A stretch of 64,000 bases of DNA from an uncultured Acidimicrobiaceae bacterium (GTDB lineage: Bacteria; Actinomycetota; Acidimicrobiia; Acidimicrobiales; UBA10347). The notes beneath the pieces are model-generated. The model had not been told where the DNA came from. It searched no databases and worked only from the letters and a program-made list of their open reading frames with translations. Made by a program: the position numbers and the translations under genes. Where the stretch lies: the NCBI GenBank assembly GCA_905182135.1, contig CAJJAG010000001.1, forward strand, positions 219,094 to 283,093. The letters run 5' to 3'. Below, in pieces: positions 16,977 to 26,266 of the stretch (position 1 is its first letter; every line of letters starts with the position of its first letter).

Positions 16977-17384
16977 TCACGGGAACACCGACCCGGCAAT
17001 CACCTGGCACCGATTGGGGTCTGTGCATGCACCAGGATCAAGCGAGCGCGCCCGTCTTGCCAACTCGCTGAGCACAACCCGCGCCGACTTCAGCCGTTCA
17101 ACCTGATCGTCGATGTCCGCTAGGTGCCGCTCTAGCAGCGCTGTGGTGTGACCACAGGAGCCTTCGCCCGCTTCCTTCAGCTCAAGAACCGACGCTATTT
17201 CCCCCAAGGACAGACCCGTCGCCTGCGCATCGCGAATGAACATCAGCCGTTCAGTTACACCACCGCCATAATCGCGATAACCCGCTGTTGTACGCGGAGG
17301 TTCGGCCAGAAGACCAATCGACTCGTAGTAGCGGATCGTCTTGGTCGAGACATGGGTTTGGGTAGCGAGTTCGCCGATGCGCAT
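16977..17384 (-). CDS. MerR family metal-responsive regulator
   Basis: A 135-residue MerR protein: winged HTH with RIGELATQTHVSTKTIRYYESIGLL (residues 2-26), a long dimer helix and a C-terminal metal loop with Cys120 and Cys126 (GACTDPNRC). It also has Cys77 (GEGSCGH), where Cu(I)-sensing CueR has Ser and divalent-metal sensors have Cys. Placed 61 bp upstream of copA on the same strand, it very likely controls the promoter at 16922-16953. Confidence 0.88.
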   Translation of the reverse strand: MRIGELATQTHVSTKTIRYYESIGLLAEPPRTTAGYRDYGGGVTERLMFIRDAQATGLSLGEIASVLELKEAGEGSCGHTTALLERHLADIDDQVERLKSARVVLSELARRARSLDPGACTDPNRCQVIAGSVFP

Positions 17385-17390
17385 TACTCG

Positions 17391-17396
17391 ACACTA
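17391..17396 (-). promoter_or_regulatory. -10 hexamer TAGTGT
   Basis: Six nt before the ATG at 17384 of the MerR regulator. Confidence 0.55.
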
Positions 17397-17538
17397 GGGA
17401 TTTCACCCTGATGGATCAACACTGGATTAAAAGGATGAAAATTAACTCTTAAGACAAATAATTAAGTCGCAATAAATCTCACGCCCTCGGCATCCACTCG
17501 TCTAATGCGTGTTATCCACGTGCTCACACCGTCCGTAG

Positions 17539-17616
17539 TGACTATTGCCCGTCTTGACTATTGCCCGTCTTGACTATTGCCCGTCTTGACTATTAGCGGT
17601 TTGACTATTAGCGGTT
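17539..17616 (+). repeat. tandem repeat: 3 x 16 bp plus 2 x 15 bp
   Basis: TGACTATTGCCCGTCT occurs three times in a row (17539, 17555, 17571). Two copies of the related TGACTATTAGCGGTT follow (17587, 17602). The shared core is TGACTATT. It lies about 70 bp past the stop of the TauD gene. Confidence 0.9.
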
Positions 17617-17685
17617 TGGTGGCAACTCGTATCGTCTCGATACTGGTGAACAACCAACTCGGCCTCTGAACGCCTCCGCCTCGGG

Positions 17686-18522
17686 TTACGACGGGACATC
17701 GCCGCAGATGGTGATGCGACGCATCTGTCGCCTCTGACCCGCATAGTCGTGGAGGGCGAAATGCTGCACGCTGCGGTTATCCCACATCGCCAACGACCCC
17801 CGTTCCCACCGGAAACGACAGGTAAAACGTTCATGGACTGCGTGATCGAACAAGAACCCCAAAAGCGCTTCTGATTCGTTTCGACGCAAGCCGCGGATGC
17901 GACTCGTGAACGCGCGATTCACATAGAGGCCCTTGCGGCCATTCTCGGGGTGTGTCCGAACGACCGGGTGTTGTACCTCGTTTGCCGCAAGGTCAGCATT
18001 CTTTGTACGCATCGCTTGCGACCGAGTCGAGATACCCCCTTCTTGATATTGCGAGCCAGCCGAATGCACCGCCACGAGGCCATCGAGCATGCCCTTCATC
18101 GTGTCGCTTAGCGCATCGTACGCAGCGTGCTGGTTAGCAAAAAGAGTGTCACCGCCCGCAGCGGGTACGTCGATAGCAAAGAGTATTGATCCCAAATCAG
18201 GCTCGGGCAGGAAGGTCACATCAGCATGCCACCCACCGCCAAAGTTCAATACGTCGTCGGGCATGGTCAAAATGTCGAGGACTTCAGGATGCTCGTCAGT
18301 GCCATACACGAACGGGTGTTCATCGAGCTCGCCAAATCGTCGACCGAAAGCCATCTGCTGTTCAGCGTCGAGGTCCTGATCTCGAAAAAACAACACATGG
18401 TGAGTCACAAAGGCCAATCGGATCGCTTCGACAGTCGCTTCGTCGAGTGGCTCAGCAAGGTCAATTCCGCAAACAACGGCGCCCAAAACGCCCGAGATTG
18501 GTTCCACATCAAGTTGCACCAT
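17686..18522 (-). CDS. TauD/TfdA family dioxygenase
   Basis: A 278-residue Fe(II)/2-oxoglutarate oxygenase. The iron ligands are H99-x-D101 in GWHADVTF and H254 in [10 protein letters not shown]; Arg268/269 (RRITI) should bind 2-oxoglutarate. [20 protein letters not shown] is the usual strand-helix region. Family members hydroxylate or cleave taurine, phenoxyacids, alkylsulfates and carnitine-like compounds; this substrate is unknown. The ATG at 18522 is set by the TACTGT hexamer. Confidence 0.9.
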   Translation of the reverse strand: MVQLDVEPISGVLGAVVCGIDLAEPLDEATVEAIRLAFVTHHVLFFRDQDLDAEQQMAFGRRFGELDEHPFVYGTDEHPEVLDILTMPDDVLNFGGGWHADVTFLPEPDLGSILFAIDVPAAGGDTLFANQHAAYDALSDTMKGMLDGLVAVHSAGSQYQEGGISTRSQAMRTKNADLAANEVQHPVVRTHPENGRKGLYVNRAFTSRIRGLRRNESEALLGFLFDHAVHERFTCRFRWERGSLAMWDNRSVQHFALHDYAGQRRQMRRITICGDVPS

Positions 18523-18528
18523 GGACCA

Positions 18529-18534
18529 ACAGTA
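18529..18534 (-). promoter_or_regulatory. -10 hexamer TACTGT
   Basis: Six nt before the ATG at 18522; back to back with the hexamer at 18556. Confidence 0.55.
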
Positions 18535-18555
18535 CCGCCCGTCTGAGCAGCCGCT

Positions 18556-18561
18556 TAATGT
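18556..18561 (+). promoter_or_regulatory. -10 hexamer TAATGT
   Basis: Seven nt before the ATG at 18569. Confidence 0.55.
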
Positions 18562-18568
18562 GGCGGTC

Positions 18569-18949
18569 ATGACTCCAAGTGAAACCGTGACCGCCTTTAT
18601 TCAGGCGATCGAGCGGCTCGACATCGACGGCGCAGTAGCCATATTGTCCGACGACGTCTTATACGAGAACGTTCCAATGAATCCAATCGCTGGTCGCGAG
18701 GGTGTCCGAGCAGCACTCGCAGGTTTCTTGGGCTCCGCCAGCCAGGTCGCATGGCCCGTCAGTTCGCAGTTCGAGCACGGCAATCGGGTTGTCAACGAAC
18801 GGGTCGACCGTTTCAAGATTGGTGAGGGCTGGCTCGAGATGCCGGTAGCTGGTTTCTTCGACGTGAATGACCAGGGATTGATCACGCTATGGCGCGACTA
18901 TTTTGACCTTGCGACCTACACCGACCAGATGGCTGCGCTTCGCCCATAA
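18569..18949 (+). CDS. limonene-1,2-epoxide hydrolase-like (SnoaL fold) protein
   Basis: A 126-residue single-domain protein. The limonene-epoxide hydrolase triad appears conserved: Arg78 and Asp80 in NERVDRF and Asp110 in LWRDYFD. This supports hydration of an epoxide rather than a non-catalytic NTF2-like role. It is divergent from the TauD oxygenase with 46 bp between the two start codons. That suggests joint control and perhaps successive oxidation and hydrolysis of one substrate. Confidence 0.8.
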   Translation: MTPSETVTAFIQAIERLDIDGAVAILSDDVLYENVPMNPIAGREGVRAALAGFLGSASQVAWPVSSQFEHGNRVVNERVDRFKIGEGWLEMPVAGFFDVNDQGLITLWRDYFDLATYTDQMAALRP

Positions 18950-19318
18950 TTTCATCACATCGCTGGCGACCCATGCCCTCGTTGAGCCACTCAGCTGACC
19001 CTCGATGCGTATCGCCGGTCAGTCAATGATGAGGCCGAAACCTTTGACGTTGCGTGCTAAAGCGAGACCCGCCCCAGCAAAACCGTTCCCAATGATGCTG
19101 CCGACAATAATGTGTGCACTGGAATCGTGCACCGCACGGGGATTAGACCGGCCGAACATTAACGGGACGAAGCCAGTCTGCACGAGACAAACGACTCAAA
19201 ACGGCTGGATGGACCCACCTCTGCGTTGCGAGCAAGCGGTGTCACCATCTGCGACTGAATCAGATGACGACACCGTCTAACTCTTGCATTACAGGCGGTG
19301 TCTAAGCGGCGTCAGCAC
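18950..19318. other. intergenic, no confident gene
   Basis: About 370 bp between convergent genes. On the minus strand a short open frame ending at 19019 encodes about 58 residues with one hydrophobic stretch (SAHIIVGSIIGNGFAGAGLA). It has no recognisable start or family, so it is not called as a gene. Confidence 0.5.
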
Positions 19319-20767
19319 TCAGCCGGCATCGACGTGATTCCAACCAGATACAGACTTCACTTCGCAGAATTCTTCGATGCCCCATTCGCCGCCCTCGCGA
19401 CCATTGCCAGACTGGCCGTAGCCGCCGAATGGTGCGCCAGCGCCGCGCGCTAGACCGTTCATCTCGACCATGCCGGATCGCAGTTGACGGGCGACTCGGC
19501 GAGCCTTGTCGTTGTCTTGCGTCTGCACATAGTTCGTCAGGCCATACGGCGTATCGTTTGCAATCGCCACAGCTTCTTCTTCGGTGTCGAACGGCGTTAT
19601 TGAAAGAACCGGTCCAAAGATCTCTTCTCGAGCGATCGTCATGTCGGGGTCCACGTCGGCGAAGACTGTCGGCTTCACGAAATAACCACTTTCGTGACCC
19701 TCGGGGCGACCAGTTCCACCGGCAACCAAGCGAGCACCTTCGGATTCGCCTTTGGCAATGAGCGCCTGGATCTTGTCCCACTGCACTTTGCTCACAACAG
19801 GGCCGATATGGCGGCCTTCGTTGCTAGCAATATCAACAGCAGTTTTCTCGGCAACATCTTTCGCCATCGCTACAGCCTGGTCATAGAGCGGCCGCTCGAC
19901 AAGCATGCGAGTTGGCGCGTTACATGACTGGCCACTGTTGTTGAAACACTGTCGCACGCCTCGAGTGACGGCCTTATCGTCGGCGTCGGCGAAGATGATG
20001 TTCGCTCCCTTGCCGCCAAGTTCAAGTGCAACCCGCTTAACCGAATCGGCAGCATTCTTGGTGATGGCTACTCCAGCGCGAGTCGAACCAGTGAAGGACA
20101 CCATGTCGACATCGGGATGGCCGGACAACTGTGTGCCGACACCCGGGCCATCACCCTGGACCATGTTGAACACACCTGCTGGGAAGCCAGCTTCGTCGAC
20201 CATCTCGGCAAAAAGCGCTGAGCTCAATGGTGCGACTTCACTTGGCTTGAGCACCATGGTGCAGCCAACACCGAGAGCGGGAGCCACCTTGAGGGCGACC
20301 TGATTCATGGGCCAATTCCACGGCGTAATCAAGGCGGCCACACCTACGGGTTCATACAAGATGGCGTTGTCGGGCGAACGATCATTGAGCGGACGCTCAA
20401 AGTCGAACGCCTGCAATGCCCGAATGATGTTCTTAATATGGGCGCCTCCGGCACCAACCTGCGCAGTCTGAGCGAGCGCAATCGGCGCACCCATTTCCAT
20501 CGAGATTGCTTCAGCCATCTCGCCACTACGAGCCGTGTAGACCTCGAGCAACTTCTCGAGCAGCGCAATCCGTTCGTCCTTGGGAGTCATGCTCCACGGC
20601 ACGAACGCCGCCTTGGCTGCGGCGACGGCTGCATTGGTGTCGGCCTCACCCCCCAAAGAGATCGTGGCACAAACCTGCTCGGTCGATGGGTTGATGACTT
20701 CAAAGTCGTTGGCTTCTGCAGGGGTTACCCACTGGCCGTTTATATAGAAATTGCGGCGATCGATCAT
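19319..20767 (-). CDS. NAD(P)-dependent aldehyde dehydrogenase
   Basis: A 482-residue ALDH-superfamily enzyme oxidising an aldehyde to an acid. Asn151 (PWNWP), Lys174 (VLKPSE), the general base Glu249 (ALELGGKG) and nucleophile Cys282 (NNSGQSCNAPTR) are all present, with EEIFGPVLSI near the C-terminus. Start ATG 20767 is preceded by CAGGAGAG, a clear Shine-Dalgarno 5 nt away. Substrate unknown. The TetR gene just upstream on the same strand may regulate it. Confidence 0.93.
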   Translation of the reverse strand: MIDRRNFYINGQWVTPAEANDFEVINPSTEQVCATISLGGEADTNAAVAAAKAAFVPWSMTPKDERIALLEKLLEVYTARSGEMAEAISMEMGAPIALAQTAQVGAGGAHIKNIIRALQAFDFERPLNDRSPDNAILYEPVGVAALITPWNWPMNQVALKVAPALGVGCTMVLKPSEVAPLSSALFAEMVDEAGFPAGVFNMVQGDGPGVGTQLSGHPDVDMVSFTGSTRAGVAITKNAADSVKRVALELGGKGANIIFADADDKAVTRGVRQCFNNSGQSCNAPTRMLVERPLYDQAVAMAKDVAEKTAVDIASNEGRHIGPVVSKVQWDKIQALIAKGESEGARLVAGGTGRPEGHESGYFVKPTVFADVDPDMTIAREEIFGPVLSITPFDTEEEAVAIANDTPYGLTNYVQTQDNDKARRVARQLRSGMVEMNGLARGAGAPFGGYGQSGNGREGGEWGIEEFCEVKSVSGWNHVDAG

Positions 20768-20963
20768 CGTGCTCTCCTGGGTTATGTTCGGGCGTTCCGG
20801 ACCCTGCCATTGTGGTCGGCGCACGCACAACGCGTGGTATTTAACCGTCACGTTCTCGTCCTAGATGAAGAACGTCCCTGTGCAGAACCAAGCGCCTCGG
20901 ACAGTCAGCAAGTCCAAGGCTTCATCGAAGATCCGCAGCGATGTAGCAGTTTCTTGAGATGAC

Positions 20964-21632
20964 CTAGGAATCCGATGGAATCTGGACCTGGAGATAGGCA
21001 CATACCGAAGCGATCGCTTCGCCTATGAACTCTTCGTCAGATTGAGTCCCAAAACCGGTTGGTTCACCACGTTCGTGCATGCGTACCCGCATCATGGATC
21101 CCAACTGGTCGAGCACAAAAGAGACAGCAAGCGAAGGGTCAGCATGCCCAATCTCATCAACGCGGTTCAGTAATAGTTCACCAAGGCCTACTTCACGTTG
21201 CACCCGCAGCTTGAGCATCTCGTCATGAATTTGAGACTCAGCTTGACCAAGTGCGACTGCGGACCGAGACCGCCTGGGAAGTTCCCGATCGTTGTGCATT
21301 GTTAGCTCGAGATAACCGAGCAAGATGTCACCAATCGTCGCACCGGCCCAACGGTTCAGTTCAAGACCGCGCCTGTTCGTCTCTGCAAGTTCTGTCGCAT
21401 ACCGCTCGAACAGCGCGAATTGAATCGCTCGCTTGTCGCTGTAGTGGTGATAAAACGCGCCAATAGAACATCCTGCTGCGGAAGAAATACCAGAGATCGT
21501 GGCCCCACCGGTGCCGTGCTTAGCAAAGAGTTCCTCGGCGGCATCGAGGAGTGCTGCCTGCGTCTTACGGCTCCGGTCCTGTTGACCCTCACGAACCCAA
21601 TGCAGATCAGACACCCACTTACTTTCCTTCAT
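20964..21632 (-). CDS. TetR family transcriptional regulator
   Basis: A 222-residue protein with an N-terminal TetR HTH (RKTQAALLDAAEELFAKHG, then ISGISSAAGCSIGAFYHHYSDK) and a helical ligand domain. ATG 21632 has GGGAGG 4-5 nt upstream; an ATG at 21653 is an alternative. Its direction and proximity suggest control of the aldehyde dehydrogenase, about 200 bp downstream. Confidence 0.88.
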   Translation of the reverse strand: MKESKWVSDLHWVREGQQDRSRKTQAALLDAAEELFAKHGTGGATISGISSAAGCSIGAFYHHYSDKRAIQFALFERYATELAETNRRGLELNRWAGATIGDILLGYLELTMHNDRELPRRSRSAVALGQAESQIHDEMLKLRVQREVGLGELLLNRVDEIGHADPSLAVSFVLDQLGSMMRVRMHERGEPTGFGTQSDEEFIGEAIASVCAYLQVQIPSDS

Positions 21633-21933
21633 TTCACCTCCCGTGATCGTCATAATGTTCTGCAGCCCCCTGTCGCATTGTTAGAGAGACTAACCGATAC
21701 GTGATACTTGACTCCCATTCACACGTGGGTAGGCGTCTGTCAAACAGACATCGAATACGGTGCACGCCATTGAGTGGTTCGTCGATATACGGGGTGCGTG
21801 AGCTCTGTGTCGACGCTGCTGAATCAGCGGCAGGCATCGGTGCTGTTCAACAGCGGCTCGGCGTTGCGCTGGCAGTTGCCAACGAGGCGAGCGGTTCATA
21901 ACTAGCCATGGCGTTCTGCGTCATACTGCATGT

Positions 21934-23304
21934 ATGGCAACGCCGATCGACACGCTGACCAACGAGACCGTGGACCTGCTGCAGCAGATGATCCGCAACC
22001 AATGCGTAAACGAGGGCACACCTGAGTCAGGTCATGAGGACCGCAACGCTCGCCTAGTGCGCGACGAACTCGATGGACTTGGGATCGACTTCCAAACATT
22101 CGAACCGGAACCAAATCGGACCTCGCTGATCGCTCGTTACGAAGGCACCGACCCGAATGCGCCCTCGTTGTGCTTAATGGGCCACACCGATGTTGTTCCG
22201 GTCAGTCCCGAGGGCTGGGACAACGACCCGTTCGGCGGCGAACTCATCACCAGTGCCGATGGGACTCAAGAAGTGTGGGGGCGCGGCGCCGTCGACATGT
22301 TGAACGTGACGTCATCGATGCTCGTGGCATTCCGCGAGATTGTGCGGTCAGGCAAGCGGTATCCGGGCGACATCATCTACTTTGCCGTCGCCGATGAAGA
22401 AGCAGGCGGTGTGCTCGGAGCCAAGCACATCATTGAGAACGACTGGGACGCCATTAAGTCCGACTACGTGCTCACCGAGTATGGGGGTACCCCATCGTTC
22501 ACCGACGACGGAACAACCGTGTTGCTCACCAACGGTGAGAAGCGCGGCGCCTTCCGCCATCTCGAGATCGCAGGCTCCCCCGGACACGGGTCTATGCCGT
22601 ATGCGACCGACAATGCACTCATTAAAGCCGCGAAGATCGTGGCCCGCATGTCCGAGTACAAAGTCGCTCCGAACATCGACGAGATGTTCCGCGATCGGGT
22701 CCGTTCGCTTGGCTTTGATGCCGAGACCGAACGTCGCCTGCTCGACCCAGCACATATTGATGACGTACTTGCCGAGCTGCCGTTAGGCATGGCGCGCAAT
22801 CTTCATTCGTGTTGCCAGATGTCCTTCAGTCCCAACGTGTTAAACAGCGGCGATAAGGACAATACCGTCCCTGATCATGCTGATCTTATGGTCGACATCC
22901 GCATGCTTCCCGGCGAGGACGATGACGACGCCGACCGCCGTCTCCGCGAGATCATTGGCCCTGACTTGCTTCCGTCTGTGACCATTCACCGAAAGTACGA
23001 TGACGAAAAACGCGGCCCAGCCATGTCATCGACCGACACGCCATTGTGGTCGGCGCTGACCGACGCCATCCAGATCGCGTACCCCGATGCCCGGGTCGTG
23101 CCCTCAATCGTGACCGGCGGAACCGACGCCCGTTTCTTCCGTGCCCGAGGCGTGCCGGCCTACGGCGCCGGCTTGCTGAGCAACAAGGTCTCATTCGCCG
23201 AATTCCAGAATCGCTTCCACGGCAACAACGAACGCATCGATATCGAGTCGCTCAAGCTCACCACAGAACTTTGGCTCAACGTGTGCGAGCGTCTGTGGAT
23301 CTAG
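21934..23304 (+). CDS. M20 family metallopeptidase
   Basis: A 456-residue dinuclear-zinc amidohydrolase/peptidase (ArgE/DapE/ACY1 group). Zinc and catalytic residues are visible: GHTD (His84, Asp86), GRGAVDM (Asp121) and ADEEAGG (Glu155, Glu156). A lid domain and C-terminal FHGNNERID follow. It probably hydrolyses an N-acyl amino acid or dipeptide in the cytosol. A weak -10 (CATACT) lies 6 nt before the ATG. Confidence 0.9.
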   Translation: MATPIDTLTNETVDLLQQMIRNQCVNEGTPESGHEDRNARLVRDELDGLGIDFQTFEPEPNRTSLIARYEGTDPNAPSLCLMGHTDVVPVSPEGWDNDPFGGELITSADGTQEVWGRGAVDMLNVTSSMLVAFREIVRSGKRYPGDIIYFAVADEEAGGVLGAKHIIENDWDAIKSDYVLTEYGGTPSFTDDGTTVLLTNGEKRGAFRHLEIAGSPGHGSMPYATDNALIKAAKIVARMSEYKVAPNIDEMFRDRVRSLGFDAETERRLLDPAHIDDVLAELPLGMARNLHSCCQMSFSPNVLNSGDKDNTVPDHADLMVDIRMLPGEDDDDADRRLREIIGPDLLPSVTIHRKYDDEKRGPAMSSTDTPLWSALTDAIQIAYPDARVVPSIVTGGTDARFFRARGVPAYGAGLLSNKVSFAEFQNRFHGNNERIDIESLKLTTELWLNVCERLWI

Positions 23305-23492
23305 CGGTTTCCCGTCCTGTCGATCGCTGCGCCATGAAGCACGCCGGCGGGGTCAGTCCCACCTTGCCCGATCCCGGCTCGGCAGATACTCCACCGGGCT
23401 ACACCTACGCCTAGCGAGTGAACAACGGGGTATCTCGACTCGGATCTAGCTTGCTCAGGTTCTCATTTCCTCCAAACCCTGCTGGGTGTTGA

Positions 23493-25436
23493 TCAGCGAG
23501 CGGCCAACGCTAATCGGCTGATGTCGCGCATCATGGCGCCGATCTCGTAGTCACGTGGCGTGTAGATCCGGTCCACTCCTGCAGCGCGCAAGGCGTCGTG
23601 ATCTTCGGCGGGGATGATCCCACCCACGATGATCGGAACGTCCACACCCACCGCCTTGAGCTCAGCGACAACCGCCGGAACCAGCTCAACATGACTACCG
23701 GATAGCACCGACAGGCCAATGAGGTCGACATCCTCGTCGCGCGCTGTGGCCGCTATCTGGGCTGGCGTGCGGCGGATCCCTTGATAGACAACCTCCATGC
23801 CGCTGTCCCGAGCGGCAAGTGCAATCTGTTCGGCGCCGTTTGAATGGCCGTCCAACCCTGGTTTCGCTATCAGCACTTTGGGCGGTCCATCGGCCAGGCT
23901 CTGGTGAAAACTGGCCAGCTCACCGAGCAGCGCAGAACCAACCGCCGAGGCATTCCCAACCCCGGTTGGACCCTGGTATTCGCCGAACACATCGCGGAGA
24001 ACATTGGCCCATTCGCCTGTCGTAACTCCGGCCCTGGCGCATGCAATTGTCGCGCCCATGATGTTCTCGGTGCTGTTCGCCACTCGCCGCAGCTCGGTCA
24101 TTGCCGCGTCAGCTGCTTCACCATCGCGAGTAGACCGCCACGCCTGCACGTCGGCCACGAGCTCTCGCCCAACCTGCGGGTCAACGCGCAAGATCGACTC
24201 GGATCCACCCAACGACGAAGGTTCTGTTTCCCTGAAGTCATTTCGACCAACGACGGTGATTTCTCCGGTCTCGATCGAGCGCACCCGGCGGGCATTCGAC
24301 TCAACCAGTGCACGCTTCATGTCTTCGATCGAGGCGAACGCTCCTCCGCTATCGATGATCCCATTCAGCTCGGTCCACGCCTGGTCCATCAACTCAGCTG
24401 TCAACCCTTCGACCACGTGGGACCCGGCGAAGATGTCGTCGTACTCGAGTAGATCAGTTTCAAACGCCAACACCTGCTGCATGCGCAGCGCCCACTGCTG
24501 ATCCCACGGGCGCGGAAGGCCAAGTGCCTCATTCCACGCTGGCAATTGCAGCGAGCGCGTACGGGCATCCTTAGACAATGTGACGCCCAGCATTTCGAGC
24601 ACGATCCGTTGCACATTGTTCTCTGGCTGTGACTCGGTGAGACCCAGCGAGTTGACCTGGACGCCGTACCGGAAACGTCGCTGTTTAGGATCGGTTACGC
24701 CATAACGCTCACGCGTGATCTGTTCCCACATCTGCGTGAACGCCCGCATCTTGGCCGTCTCTTCGACGAAGCGGATACCAGCGTTCACGAAGAACGACAC
24801 GCTGCCGACTACCTGGCCAAAGGCATCCGCCTTGACCTGACCGCTCGCCTGTACGGCGTCCAACACGGCAATAGCGTTCGCCAACGCAAACGACAATTCC
24901 TGGACAGGCGTAGCGCCAGCCTCCTGCAGGTGATAGCTGCAGATATTGATCGGGTTCCAATGCGGAACCTCTGCTGCGCAGAAGGCAATCATGTCCACGA
25001 TCAATCGCAAGCTTGGTTTCGGCGGGAAGATGTAGGTGCCCCGGCTCAAGTACTCCTTGACGATGTCGTTCTGGGTAGTCCCCCGCAGCTCAGACCGAGG
25101 GACGTCCTGCCCTTCCGCGTTTGCGATGTGCAGCGCAAGTAACCACGACGCGGGCGCATTGATCGTCATCGACGTATTCATCTGCCCGACAGGGATCCCA
25201 TCGAGCAGCGTCTGCATATGCCCCAAGTGCACGACTGGCACTCCCACCTTGCCGACCTCGCCAGTGGCAAGCACATCGTCAGGGTCATAACCCGTCTGCG
25301 TCGGCAAGTCGAAGGCAATGGACAAACCGGTCTGGCCCTTTTCAAGATTGCTGCGATACAGCGCATTCGATGCTTCCGGTGTGGAGTGACCCGCATAGGT
25401 CCGCATCATCCATGGCCGGTCCTTGTCGCGTGTCAC
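23493..25436 (-). CDS. B12-dependent acyl-CoA mutase, ethylmalonyl-CoA mutase/MeaA-like
   Basis: A 647-residue single-chain mutase. The TIM-barrel half carries RTYAGHST, QTGLSIAFDLPTQTGYD, MNTSMTINA and FRYGVQVNSLGLTE. The C-terminal B12 domain has the cobalamin-binding DxHxxG (Asp529, His531, Gly534) in LDGHSNG. The barrel sequence resembles the MeaA/ethylmalonyl-CoA mutase branch more than two-subunit methylmalonyl-CoA mutase. It rearranges a branched dicarboxylyl-CoA using adenosylcobalamin. No epimerase, crotonyl-CoA carboxylase/reductase or MeaB chaperone gene lies nearby, so the substrate is not settled. Confidence 0.88.
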   Translation of the reverse strand: MTRDKDRPWMMRTYAGHSTPEASNALYRSNLEKGQTGLSIAFDLPTQTGYDPDDVLATGEVGKVGVPVVHLGHMQTLLDGIPVGQMNTSMTINAPASWLLALHIANAEGQDVPRSELRGTTQNDIVKEYLSRGTYIFPPKPSLRLIVDMIAFCAAEVPHWNPINICSYHLQEAGATPVQELSFALANAIAVLDAVQASGQVKADAFGQVVGSVSFFVNAGIRFVEETAKMRAFTQMWEQITRERYGVTDPKQRRFRYGVQVNSLGLTESQPENNVQRIVLEMLGVTLSKDARTRSLQLPAWNEALGLPRPWDQQWALRMQQVLAFETDLLEYDDIFAGSHVVEGLTAELMDQAWTELNGIIDSGGAFASIEDMKRALVESNARRVRSIETGEITVVGRNDFRETEPSSLGGSESILRVDPQVGRELVADVQAWRSTRDGEAADAAMTELRRVANSTENIMGATIACARAGVTTGEWANVLRDVFGEYQGPTGVGNASAVGSALLGELASFHQSLADGPPKVLIAKPGLDGHSNGAEQIALAARDSGMEVVYQGIRRTPAQIAATARDEDVDLIGLSVLSGSHVELVPAVVAELKAVGVDVPIIVGGIIPAEDHDALRAAGVDRIYTPRDYEIGAMMRDISRLALAAR

Positions 25437-25637
25437 GGCTTCATTGTGCCTTGTGAGTGAGGCCGAGCTTTAGAAAACAGGCGCGAGATCTCCAAGGGCT
25501 ACCTGCCGCACCTCAAACAAGTCTCTTCTTGTTGCAATCTAAAAGTTTCGAGACCGCAGCGAGCAGTGACAACTAGCCGCCGAAACAGCGGTGCGCATTT
25601 TCGACACCCTGCCACACGCATCGGCCATACTGCGTTG

Positions 25638-26192
25638 ATGACAAAGGCTGCATTCACAAAAAAGTCACGCCCAGCTGGACTCGTCATCACACCGGGAGCC
25701 AGCGCAGATCGCGACCACGCAATGCTGTTGGCCATCGAACACGGCATCCCCGAACTGCCAGTCTTGCGGTTGACACTTGCCACCACCAGCGTGCCAAATG
25801 CGGTTAAGAAGATCATCGAAGCCGGCCTTAACTTCGCCGACGAAATCGGCGTCAACCCGAACAAGCTGGCCTACGGAGGCCGTAGCTTTGGGGGTCGTGC
25901 ATGTTCGGTCGCTGTAGCCGAAGGCCTCGCTGCAGCGGCACTTGTGCTTTTGTCGTATCCCTTGCACCCACCTGGAAAGCTTGACAAGCTCCGCGTAGGT
26001 CACTTCCCTGCCATTGGAGTACCGACACTGTTGGTATCTGGCGAGAAGGACCCGTTCGGTAAACCCGACGAGTTTGCTGCCCACCTGTCTGCCATTGCTG
26101 GCCAAACAACAATGGCTTGGGTCCCCGGCAATCACTCACCCAAGGGGAACGACGAGATAGTTGAAATAGTCCGTTCGTATCTCAAGTACTGA
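25638..26192 (+). CDS. KANL3/Tex30-like alpha/beta hydrolase
   Basis: A 184-residue small hydrolase with a GGRSFGGR nucleophile elbow, SYPLHPPGK and a C-terminal GNHSPKGN that supplies the expected His. GLVITPGASADRDH is the oxyanion strand region. ATG 25638 was chosen because CATACT lies 6 nt upstream; an in-frame start at 25566 is less likely. Substrate unknown. Confidence 0.78.
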   Translation: MTKAAFTKKSRPAGLVITPGASADRDHAMLLAIEHGIPELPVLRLTLATTSVPNAVKKIIEAGLNFADEIGVNPNKLAYGGRSFGGRACSVAVAEGLAAAALVLLSYPLHPPGKLDKLRVGHFPAIGVPTLLVSGEKDPFGKPDEFAAHLSAIAGQTTMAWVPGNHSPKGNDEIVEIVRSYLKY

Positions 26193-26266
26193 TCCTGGAC
26201 ATCACACACAAAGCCAGCGTCAGGGAAGCGGTCGACACTGAGCGAAGCTGCTGAGACAAGCGAACA

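Larger units (their letters stand above)
17385..17685. other. intergenic, AT-rich with a tandem repeat
   Basis: Contains the MerR promoter, a locally AT-rich stretch (about 17425-17475) and the tandem array at 17539-17616. No gene seen. Confidence 0.6.

Noticed and set aside
17539..17616. CRISPR array
   Set aside because: Units are directly adjacent with no spacers and are only 15-16 bp; it is a simple tandem repeat.
18569..18949. Generic SnoaL-like protein without activity
   Set aside because: The Arg-x-Asp and second Asp of limonene-epoxide hydrolase are in place, so the more specific call was preferred.
25437..25637. Cobalamin riboswitch upstream of the B12-dependent mutase
   Set aside because: I could not find a B12-box-like sequence or conserved stem in the 200 bp upstream.
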